From the NCBI RefSeq assembly GCF_900765565.1, contig NZ_CAAFRZ010000175.1:1-7389 (forward strand): DNA of 7,389 nucleotides, given 5' to 3'. The DNA comes from an uncultured Dialister sp. Its GTDB lineage: Bacteria > Bacillota > Negativicutes > Veillonellales > Dialisteraceae. Each line of letters starts with the position of its first letter. Positions within the stretch are counted from its first letter, which is position 1. The notes under the pieces were generated by a model that ran no database searches, had not been told where the DNA came from, and was given only the letters and a program-made list of their open reading frames with translations. Positions 1-5,339 of the stretch are shown here, one piece after another. The position numbers and the translations under genes were made by a program.

Positions 1-155
1 AAGCGCTGATTAATTCGCAGAGTCAGATTTCATAAGGATTTTTATGCACTGCTTCGTCATAGCTCTCCTTAAATAGCTCGCTATTCGCATCGAGCTATTC
101 CTCGCATTGCATAAAAATCCAAGGATGAAATCTGACAACGATTTAATCAGTGCTT
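1..155. repeat. Long imperfect palindrome, possible MITE-like foldback element
   Basis: The two halves are inverted copies. AAGCGCTGATTAA at 1-13 matches the complement of the right end (AAGCACTGATTAA, read backwards from 155). TCAGATTTCAT (23-33) matches the complement of 124-134, GGATTTTTATGCA (36-48) that of 108-120, and AATAGCTCG (72-80) that of 91-99. The centre is a 10-base loop (81-90), and CTATTCGCAT is partly duplicated at 95-107. The left arm carries about 15 extra bases. No ORF is visible inside. It could be a non-autonomous mobile element or a large 3'-end RNA structure of the gene upstream of the window. The outer boundary may lie before base 1. The family is not recognised. Confidence 0.7.
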
Positions 156-159
156 CCTT

Positions 160-193
160 AACTCCCACCATCATTTCGATGGCGGGAGTTTTT
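160..193 (+). terminator. Rho-independent terminator of an upstream gene
   Basis: AACTCCCACCATC (160-172) pairs with GATGGCGGGAGTT (178-190) with a single A-C mismatch and a five-base loop, ending in a T run (189-193). The T run lies on the + strand side only, so it ends a + strand transcript that begins left of the window. The palindrome at 1-155 therefore lies between that gene's end and its terminator. Confidence 0.8.
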
Positions 194-500
194 ACGATTA
201 TAAGACTTTCTTTTCTATTATTTCTAAAGGAGAATATTCACAAAACCAGTGAATAAGGTAAAAAATGTCGAAGTAAAGGATGGTGGAAAGCCATTTACGC
301 TGAATTGATTTTCCGAGAAGTTCGATAAATTCTGACAATTTCCCAGTAAGGTTGTAATTTTTCAAAAAAGTAAGGTTGCAGTCAATTCTGCAACCTTATG
401 CAACCTTATTCCATAGAAAATGATGGTAAATTTTCGGAAATGATGAGAATTGTGAACCAAAGCAGGAATTTCCAACTTCTTATGGCAAAATCAATAAAAG
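194..500. other. AT-rich intergenic stretch, no convincing gene
   Basis: All frames are broken by frequent stops. An AAAGGAG sequence occurs near 226, but the only following start is a GTG about 16 bases away that opens 19 codons, which is not convincing. The only structure seen is the inverted repeat at 347-408 and the tRNA promoter region at its right end. It may hold decayed coding sequence, but no family is recognisable. Confidence 0.5.
347..408. repeat. Nested inverted repeat of TAAGGTTGCA units
   Basis: TAAGGTTGCAG (371-381) is a perfect 11-base inverted copy of CTGCAACCTTA (388-398) around a six-base loop. A second left unit TAAGGTTG (347-354) and a second right unit CAACCTTA (401-408) flank it, so the two hairpins are nested. 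The right units also form a head-to-tail direct repeat (TGCAACCTTA at 389-398 and 399-408). There is no T run after the stem, so this is not a standard terminator. It could be an operator-like site or a remnant of a repeat element. Confidence 0.65.
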
Positions 501-511
501 TGTGGTATTAT
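482..511 (+). promoter_or_regulatory. Probable promoter of the tRNA-Gly gene
   Basis: TATTAT at 506-511 is a good -10 element. ATGGCA at 482-487 is a partial -35 at 18 bases. Transcription would start near 518, giving a leader of about 35 bases before the tRNA. The -35 match is weak, so the exact start is uncertain. Confidence 0.5.
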
Positions 512-552
512 CTATCCGTACGTATTCGTACCTGGGGCTTTGACCCCGCTTT

Positions 553-626
553 GCGGGTGTAGTTCATCGGTAGAACGCCAGCTTCCCAAGCTGGACAGGA
601 GGGTTCGACTCCCTTCATCCGCTCCA
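553..626 (+). tRNA. tRNA-Gly (anticodon CCC)
   Basis: The full cloverleaf can be folded by eye. Acceptor strand GCGGGTG (553-559) pairs with CATCCGC (616-622), including one G-U. The D stem is GTTC/GAAC (562-565 with 573-576). The anticodon stem CCAGC/GCTGG (578-582 with 590-594) closes the loop TTCCCAA, placing anticodon CCC at 585-587. The T stem is GAGGG/CCCTT around TTCGACT (604-610). The discriminator is T623 and the CCA end is encoded (624-626). A CCC anticodon reads GGG glycine codons. The gene stands alone, with its own promoter and terminator. Confidence 0.96.
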
Positions 627-634
627 GACTTTTT

Positions 635-658
635 AGGGACCTGAAAAGGTCCTTTTTT
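635..658 (+). terminator. Terminator of tRNA-Gly
   Basis: GGACCT (637-642) and AGGTCC (647-652) form a stem around a GAAA loop, followed by six T residues (653-658). It starts about ten bases after the CCA end, so the transcript holds only the tRNA. Confidence 0.9.
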
Positions 659-775
659 GTTGGAAAAAGGGCTGCGTCTCCTGTCGCTGGTATGGCAGAA
701 AGCCGGAGATTCCTGTGTAAAGTAGTATCTCTTTTTTTGTAGCAAGCTATGCAAAAATAATATTACTTACCTCTA

Positions 776-804
776 TTAACAAATTTGGGGCAAAGTAATA
801 TGAT
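776..804 (+). promoter_or_regulatory. Strong promoter of the secreted-protein gene
   Basis: TTAACA (776-781) and TATGAT (799-804) are separated by exactly 17 bases, each one base from the sigma-A consensus. The start would be near 811. An in-frame ATG at 805 therefore lies at or before the transcription start, which supports the downstream ATG at 853 as the real start. Confidence 0.82.
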
Positions 805-852
805 ATGGGAGAGAAGCTGTATATACAGCAAATACTGAAAGGAGCAGATACT

Positions 853-1146
853 ATGAAAAAATTAACAATGGCACTGGCCGGCGCAGCTATCGCACTGTCC
901 TGCGTAGCAATCGGCGTACAGGCTGCTGAACCTACCGCAGCAGGAGATCCCGGAAGAGATTGGCGTATTGCCCTCTACAACGCTGAAAAGAAAGGCGCTC
1001 CGGACCAGGACCAGAGCATCCATCTGACCGCTGCTGAAAAGCAGGAAGTTGAATCCAACAAAGACGCAGTCCAGAAGGCTGATGTGAACGATGTTCACCA
1101 GCAGGGCCGCGACTGGAGAATTGCCCTGAAGAATGCAGGCAAATAA
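853..1146 (+). CDS. Small secreted protein with duplicated GRDWRIAL motif
   Basis: The product has 97 residues and its family is not recognised. The start at 853 is chosen because AAAGGAG (838-844) sits eight bases upstream; the in-frame ATG at 805 falls in the promoter. Residues 1-25 form a classic signal peptide: MKK, a hydrophobic core, then a VQAA signal peptidase I type site. The mature part is about 72 residues, very polar, rich in Gln, Asp, Lys and Ala, and probably helical. A motif GRDWRIAL-Y/K-NA occurs at residues 34-44 and again at 85-95, at the two ends of the mature chain, separated by a charged linker. There are no cysteines after the signal peptide. Single-gene unit with strong promoter and terminator, so likely well expressed. 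Export is inferred; function unknown. Confidence 0.85.
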   Translation: MKKLTMALAGAAIALSCVAIGVQAAEPTAAGDPGRDWRIALYNAEKKGAPDQDQSIHLTAAEKQEVESNKDAVQKADVNDVHQQGRDWRIALKNAGK

Positions 1147-1176
1147 TCAGCCCTTTCATCACGTATGAACAGGAAT

Positions 1177-1208
1177 AAAAACCTTCGGACTCCCCTCCGG
1201 AGGTTTTT
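1177..1208. terminator. Terminator, possibly bidirectional
   Basis: ACCTTCGGA (1181-1189) pairs with TCCGGAGGT (1196-1204) around CTCCCC, with one T-G pair. A T run follows (1204-1208) and an A run precedes (1177-1181), so it can work on both strands. It ends the secreted-protein transcript. Confidence 0.88.
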
Positions 1209-1237
1209 ATATTGCCATTCCATTCCTGGCTTTGGGA

Positions 1238-1266
1238 TGGACAGGACCTGCCCTTTTCAGTATGAT
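1238..1266 (+). promoter_or_regulatory. Promoter of tatD
   Basis: TGGACA (1238-1243) and TATGAT (1261-1266) are 17 bases apart, each one mismatch from consensus. The predicted start near 1273 falls just before the leader hairpin at 1275-1307. Confidence 0.75.
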
Positions 1267-1274
1267 TACAGATA

Positions 1275-1307
1275 GCCCCGGGCGGATACTGTCCGCTGCA
1301 GCGGGGC
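1275..1307 (+). promoter_or_regulatory. Stem-loop at the 5' end of the tatD transcript
   Basis: GCCCCG (1275-1280) pairs with CGGGGC (1302-1307), and inside it GCGGA (1282-1286) pairs with TCCGC (1292-1296). No T run follows, so it is not a terminator. Its place at the predicted 5' end suggests an mRNA-stabilising structure. That role is an inference. Confidence 0.55.
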
Positions 1308-1328
1308 ATTGAAAAGGGGGATATTCCT

Positions 1329-2102
1329 ATGGATATAAAGTACTACGATATAGGGCTCAATCTCTTTTCCCGGTCCTTCCCGGATCCGGAAAAGATTATT
1401 TCCCAGGCCGAAGATGCGGGCATCCGCTGCATCCTCACCGGATCGGACCGGGAGGAAAATGAACAGGTCAATGATTTCGTGAAGACCCACGACCTCTATG
1501 GCACCGCCGGTATCCATCCCCATGCATCGGACGGGGCAGAGGACCGGGATGTGGAGAGGGTCCGGGAAATCATTGAGTCTAATCCCCGCATCGTGGCGGT
1601 GGGAGAGACGGGCCTTGACTATGACCATATGTATGCAAAGAAAGAAAACCAGCTCCATTTCTTTAAGAAACTCATTGATCTGGCAGAAGAACTCCATAAG
1701 CCCATGTTCCTCCACGAACGGGATGCGGCAGACGACTTTATCGCCTGCTTCAAGGGACATGAAGACCTGCCGCCCCTCTCCGTGGTCCACTGCTACACGG
1801 GGGACAAAGAAACGCTCCGGAAATTTCTGGACATGGGCTTCTACATCGGCATCACCGGTTGGATCTGCGATGAACGGAGAGGCGATGCCCTCCGGGATGC
1901 CGTATCCATCCTGCCCCTGGATCGGGTGCTGGTGGAAACTGACGCTCCCTACCTGACGCCCCGGGGATTCCACCTGCCTCGGACCAACGTGCCCCAGAAC
2001 ATTACCTACGTAGTGGAGACATTGGCCTCCTATATGCACGTAACCGCGGAAGAACTCCGCCTCCATGCCCTGGCAAATACGAAAAGACTTTTTCATATAT
2101 AA
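1329..2102 (+). CDS. tatD: TatD family metal-dependent deoxyribonuclease
   Basis: The product has 257 residues, close to the usual 260. It is a cytoplasmic TIM-barrel nuclease of the amidohydrolase superfamily, associated in other bacteria with DNA repair and DNA turnover. The sequence follows E. coli TatD rather than YcfH/YjjV: the N-terminal motif is DIGLNL (7-12) instead of the DxHxH of TatD paralogues. The signature GITGWICDERRG (174-185) is nearly identical to that protein's. Likely metal ligands are in AGIHPH (60-65), GETGLD (92-97, E93), H129, H154 of VVHCYTG, and D205 of ETDAPYL (203-209). AAAAGGGGG (1312-1320) lies eight bases before the ATG. It has its own promoter and a downstream terminator, so it is probably monocistronic. 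No defect is visible. Confidence 0.93.
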   Translation: MDIKYYDIGLNLFSRSFPDPEKIISQAEDAGIRCILTGSDREENEQVNDFVKTHDLYGTAGIHPHASDGAEDRDVERVREIIESNPRIVAVGETGLDYDHMYAKKENQLHFFKKLIDLAEELHKPMFLHERDAADDFIACFKGHEDLPPLSVVHCYTGDKETLRKFLDMGFYIGITGWICDERRGDALRDAVSILPLDRVLVETDAPYLTPRGFHLPRTNVPQNITYVVETLASYMHVTAEELRLHALANTKRLFHI

Positions 2103-2183
2103 GGATATATAGGTCTCCCTGGGCCGCAGCCCATTATGGTTCTGCCAACTTCCGGCCAGGGGGATTTTCCACTGATTCACACT

Positions 2184-2210
2184 GGCTCCGGCTTCAGGCC
2201 GGAGCCTTTT
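2184..2210 (+). terminator. Terminator of tatD
   Basis: GGCTCCGGC (2184-2192) and GCCGGAGCC (2198-2206) form a perfect nine-base GC-rich stem around TTCAG, followed by TTTT (2207-2210). Confidence 0.9.
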
Positions 2211-2236
2211 CATACCCTGATTCTACCTGCTATAAT
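2207..2236 (+). promoter_or_regulatory. Promoter of rlmD with extended -10
   Basis: TATAAT at 2231-2236 is a perfect -10 preceded by TG at 2228-2229 (extended -10). The best -35 is TTTTCA at 2207-2212, 18 bases upstream and only a partial match, overlapping the T run of the tatD terminator. The start is expected near 2243. Confidence 0.75.
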
Positions 2237-2277
2237 GGGGAGAATAGAAGTACTGAGCTATGCAAAGGAGCACCGCC

Positions 2278-3654
2278 ATGACGAAAAGAAATGTACCTGT
2301 CAAACTGAATGAAGTCTACACCATCCCCATCCGGGACCTGGGCATCCATGGGGAAGGCATCGGTTCCGTCGATGACTTTACCGTATTTATCCCGGGGGCC
2401 CTTCCGGGAGAAATCGTGAAGGCCTCCATGGTGGTGGTGAAGAAATCCTATGCCCAGGGAAAGCTTATTTCCATCGAGCAGGCGTCCCCGCAAAGGACGG
2501 TGCCCGAATGTCCGGTCTACCATGCCTGTGGCGGCTGCCAGATTTCCCACCTCACCTATGAGGGACAGCTGGCGGTAAAAGAACGGCGGGTGCGGGACGT
2601 GATGACCCGGATCGGCGGCTTTACAGATGACATTGTGCTTCCCATCCTCGGTGCCGCCTACCCCTGGAACTACCGGAACAAGATGGCCCTTCCCGTGGCC
2701 CAGGCCACCGGCGGCCCCATCCTGGGCTACTACCGCCAGGGGAGCCACCAGGTGGTGCCCATCGACGGCTGCCTCATCCAGGAAGAAGAAAATAACCGGG
2801 TCCTCCGGTTCGTGGAAGGCTTCATGACCCGCCACCATGTGCGGGGGTACAACGAAAAATCCGGTAAAGGCACCATACGCCACATCATGGCCCGGGTGGG
2901 GGACAAAGGGGAAGTGATGGTGGTCATCGTTACCGCCACGGAAGTCCTTCCTTTCAATGAACTCTGGGTGGAGGAAATGAGGAAACTCCTGCCGGAGGTG
3001 GTATCTATCTATCACGACGTCCAGTCCGGACGGGGCAATGCCATCCTGGGACCTGTCATCCATCACCTTTGGGGAAAGAAGACCCTTACTGCCTCCCTCT
3101 GCGGCCTGTCCTTTGAAGTATCTCCCTTTTCCTTCTTCCAGGTCCATAAGGAACAGGCGGAGGTCCTCTATGACCGGGCCCTTACCTATGCCAATCTTTC
3201 CGGCGGCGAGACCGTCATCGACGCCTACTGCGGCACCGGCACCATTTCCCTGTGCCTGGCGAAGAAGGCGAAACGGGTCATCGGCATTGAAATCGTGAAA
3301 GAAGCCATCGAAGACGCAAAGAAGAATGCCGCCTTCAACCATATAGAAAATGCGGAATTCTACGCCGATGACGCAGGAAAACTGATGCCTTCGCTCTACG
3401 AAAAAGGGGAGCGCCCGGACGTGATCGTCATGGACCCCGTCCGCGCCGGCTGCAGCGAAGACGTACTGAAAGCAGCGGCTGCCATGGAACCGGCCCGTAT
3501 GGTCTACGTCTCCTGCAATCCCGCTACCTTCGCCAGGGATGCGAAAATCCTCGATGCCCTGGGTTACGAAACAAAAGAAGTACAGCCGGTGGACATGTTC
3601 CCCCAGACCATGCACGTGGAGACAGTGTCTTTATTGGTGAGAAAGGATAAATAA
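2278..3654 (+). CDS. rlmD: 23S rRNA (uracil-C5)-methyltransferase, RlmD/RumA family
   Basis: A SAM-dependent enzyme that makes 5-methyluridine in 23S rRNA, 458 residues, normal for the family. The start at 2278 is preferred over the in-frame ATG at 2260 because AAAGGAG (2264-2270) lies inside that extension, seven bases before 2278. Residues 11-72 form an N-terminal TRAM RNA-binding domain. C78, C84, C87 (C-x5-CGGC) and C165 are the expected [4Fe-4S] ligands. The Rossmann part holds FFQVHKEQ (287-293), the SAM loop DAYCGTGT (315-322), DPVRAG (386-391), the catalytic Cys413 in SCNPAT, and E448 in HVE near the end. Firmicute relatives include RlmCD, which modifies two uridines (747 and 1939), so target specificity cannot be read from sequence. 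Own promoter; no clear terminator follows. Confidence 0.93.
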   Translation: MTKRNVPVKLNEVYTIPIRDLGIHGEGIGSVDDFTVFIPGALPGEIVKASMVVVKKSYAQGKLISIEQASPQRTVPECPVYHACGGCQISHLTYEGQLAVKERRVRDVMTRIGGFTDDIVLPILGAAYPWNYRNKMALPVAQATGGPILGYYRQGSHQVVPIDGCLIQEEENNRVLRFVEGFMTRHHVRGYNEKSGKGTIRHIMARVGDKGEVMVVIVTATEVLPFNELWVEEMRKLLPEVVSIYHDVQSGRGNAILGPVIHHLWGKKTLTASLCGLSFEVSPFSFFQVHKEQAEVLYDRALTYANLSGGETVIDAYCGTGTISLCLAKKAKRVIGIEIVKEAIEDAKKNAAFNHIENAEFYADDAGKLMPSLYEKGERPDVIVMDPVRAGCSEDVLKAAAAMEPARMVYVSCNPATFARDAKILDALGYETKEVQPVDMFPQTMHVETVSLLVRKDK

Positions 3655-3681
3655 TCCAATCCTGCGTAAAAATATGGAAAA

Positions 3682-3716
3682 GTGAAAAGTGAGGAGTGAG
3701 GAGTTAGGAGTGGAGG
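3682..3716. repeat. Degenerate 7-bp tandem array (GTGAGGA type)
   Basis: Five consecutive heptads are readable: GTGAAAA, GTGAGGA, GTGAGGA, GTTAGGA, GTGGAGG. The array starts 27 bases after the rlmD stop and runs into the first 188-bp unit. It is purine-rich on the + strand. It is likely a hypervariable intergenic array whose copy number can change by slippage. Confidence 0.7.
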
Positions 3717-3898
3717 CGCGGCGCACAATTCATATAGCGCCGCATGATGAAACCTGACTGCGGCTTCACCGCTGGATAGGCTCACCGTAATGGTACAAGG
3801 CCCAAAGTGATATCCATCCTTAATATGCAGCTCCTTAGAGGAGGGGCGCGGCAAAGCCGCAGGATGGATTGGCGGGAATGAAAGGGGAGCTGGCTGAG
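3711..3898. repeat. 188-bp direct repeat, copy 1
   Basis: This copy differs from the next at only ten positions. Inside are GCGGCGC/GCGCCGC around an AT-rich loop (3718-3743), a small GCGG/CCGC hairpin (3760-3772) and a branched structure. In the latter, ATCCATCCT (3812-3820) pairs with AGGATGGAT (3861-3869) and encloses two hairpins: 3830-3847, and GCGGC-AAA-GCCGC at 3848-3860. There is no credible ORF. The layout resembles an intergenic repeat that folds as RNA or extrudes as DNA, but the family is not recognised. Confidence 0.85.
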
Positions 3899-4086
3899 TG
3901 GAGGTGCGGCGCACAATTTATATAGCGCCGCATGATGAAACCTGACTACGGATTCGTCGCTGGATAGGCTCACCGTAATGGTACAAAGCCCAAAGTGATA
4001 TCCATCCTTAACATGCAGCCCCTTAGAGAAGGGGCGCGGCAAAGCCGCAGGATGGATTGGCGGGAATGAAAGGGGAGCTGGCTGAG
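3899..4086. repeat. 188-bp direct repeat, copy 2
   Basis: This copy directly abuts copy 1 and is about 95% identical. All the hairpins are kept. In the hairpin 4018-4035 two T-G wobble pairs of copy 1 are replaced by C-G and T-A pairs, so the stem is preserved despite substitution. The small hairpin after CCTGACT (3948-3960) is the most variable part of the unit. Confidence 0.85.
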
Positions 4087-4152
4087 TGGATGGTGGCGGC
4101 GCACAATTCATATAGCGCCGCCTTATGAATCCTGACTACGGCTTTGCCGCTG
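4087..4152. repeat. 188-bp repeat, truncated copy 3
   Basis: Only the first third is present. It keeps the AT-loop hairpin, here lengthened to GGCGGCGC/GCGCCGCC (4095-4102 with 4115-4122), and the variable hairpin (CGGC-TTT-GCCG, 4139-4149). Similarity ends near 4152 and unrelated, AT-richer sequence leads to mrr. The break could mark the junction of the inserted cassette. Confidence 0.75.
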
Positions 4153-4374
4153 AGTCTTGGCCCTTTTCCGGGGACGCGGGCGAAGTGAGAGGAGCGTGCT
4201 ATCGGTATTATGCGATAGTGGCTCTACTTGAAGCAGCATTTGCCATTATCCCAAATGTGATTGAGATATATCACTATGCAGGGAAGAGTTGAGAGACTTT
4301 TCAAATAAATTACTCTCACGGTTTGTAATTCTGGTAATGGGAGAAATCCTTTTTCAAGAATAGAGGTAGGAATT
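4153..4374. other. Intergenic leader upstream of mrr
   Basis: Composition shifts here from GC-rich to AT-rich. One small hairpin, CTATCG/CGATAG (4199-4204 with 4213-4218), is visible. No convincing promoter was found: TTTTCA at 4298-4303 with TGTAAT at 4324-4329 has a spacer of 20 bases, too long to trust. No ORF is supported. Confidence 0.4.
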
Positions 4375-5301
4375 ATGGCTATTCCGACTTATGATAAATT
4401 TTATGGGTCAATTCTCAAGCTTCTTTCTGATGGTGAAGTCCATAACTCTGAGGAGTCCATCAATTATTGTGCAGAAGCATTCCATTTAAGTGAAAAGGAA
4501 AAGGCTGCCAGACTGCCAAGTAATACTCAGACAGTATTGGCTAATCGTGTGGGGTGGGCAAGAACTTATTTGAAAAAGGCTGGGCTCATTGTGAGCAAAA
4601 GCCGAGGCAAATATCAGATTACTGATAGAGGAAGAAATGCACTTCAAGATTCTGGAAAATCCATAGATAATTTGTATCTCAAACAGTTCAAAACATTTCG
4701 TGACTTTACTAAAGAGCCGAAAATGGAGGAATGGAAAGAAAATGGATCTTCATCTGTGCCAGAACCTGAGAAAACACCGCAGGAAATTATTAATGAAGCA
4801 TATCTGAAAATTACGAACCGCCTTTCTGATGAGCTCATGACAAATATTATGGGGCAGTCTCCAGCTTTTTTCGAAAAGTTAGTGATGGATTTATTAGAAA
4901 AAATGGGATACGGTGGAAAATTGACCAATCCGGCACAAGTGACAGGGCAGACCGGTGATGAAGGCATAGATGGAATTATTCGTCAGGATGCTCTTGGTTT
5001 TGATAAGATTTATGTTCAGGCAAAGCGTTGGGCGGATAATCATTCTGTTGGAGAACCGGATATCCAGCAGTTTGCAGGGGCATTAATGGGTAAAGGCGCC
5101 AATAAAGGACTATTTATTACAACATCCCATTTTAGCAAAGCAGCGAAAAAATTCGTTGAAAAACATATGACAGCCAAGATTGTCCTGATTGATGGGAATA
5201 TGCTGACCGGTTTAATGATCAGATATGGACTTGGAGTCAGTACTGTTTATAATTACGCAATTAAACGGGTAGACAGTGATTATTTCAATGACGATGAATA
5301 A
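4375..5301 (+). CDS. mrr: Mrr-type methyl-directed restriction endonuclease (type IV)
   Basis: The product has 308 residues, against 304 for E. coli Mrr, and is collinear with it. Type IV enzymes of this kind cut DNA carrying foreign methylation and can damage the host when its methylation changes. Residues 3-90 are an N-terminal winged-helix DNA-recognition domain (Mrr_N) with PTYDKF (4-9), NRVGWA (57-62) and SRGK (76-79). A polar linker (about 110-155) leads to the PD-(D/E)xK nuclease domain: E167 in FFEKLV, GDEGIDG (194-200, D199) and QAK (215-217). Conserved FITTSHF (247-253), LIDG (271-274) and a DSDYF tail follow. AGAGG sits about eight bases before the ATG. The gene is much AT-richer than rlmD (35% GC against 75% in single 60-base rows counted by hand), a sign of transfer. 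Catalytic residues look intact. Confidence 0.94.
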   Translation: MAIPTYDKFYGSILKLLSDGEVHNSEESINYCAEAFHLSEKEKAARLPSNTQTVLANRVGWARTYLKKAGLIVSKSRGKYQITDRGRNALQDSGKSIDNLYLKQFKTFRDFTKEPKMEEWKENGSSSVPEPEKTPQEIINEAYLKITNRLSDELMTNIMGQSPAFFEKLVMDLLEKMGYGGKLTNPAQVTGQTGDEGIDGIIRQDALGFDKIYVQAKRWADNHSVGEPDIQQFAGALMGKGANKGLFITTSHFSKAAKKFVEKHMTAKIVLIDGNMLTGLMIRYGLGVSTVYNYAIKRVDSDYFNDDE

Positions 5302-5339
5302 AATGGCAGTGTCTATTACAGAAAAGAGGCGCTCCGGAT

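Noticed and set aside
512..754. Minus-strand ORF across the tRNA
   Set aside because: It is the antisense of the tRNA-Gly gene and its terminator; no binding site and no family.
805..852. Upstream in-frame start for the secreted protein
   Set aside because: It starts at the -10 region of the promoter, lacks a ribosome binding site and would spoil the signal peptide start.
1266..2213. Minus-strand ORF of 315 codons opposite tatD
   Set aside because: Same cause: an open antisense frame created by codon bias, with no domain and overlapping both the tatD promoter leader and terminator.
2230..3615. Minus-strand ORF of 461 codons opposite rlmD
   Set aside because: It mirrors a strongly biased GC-rich gene, its translation is His/Gly/Asp-rich with no recognisable domain, and the plus-strand protein has full motif support.
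3564..4111. Minus-strand ORFs of 109-116 codons in the 188-bp repeats
   Set aside because: Their proteins are translations of the repeat units themselves, low in complexity (Pro/Leu/Ala/His) and duplicated only because the DNA is.
3711..4152. CRISPR array
   Set aside because: Units are 188 bp and abut directly without unique spacers; no cas genes are present.
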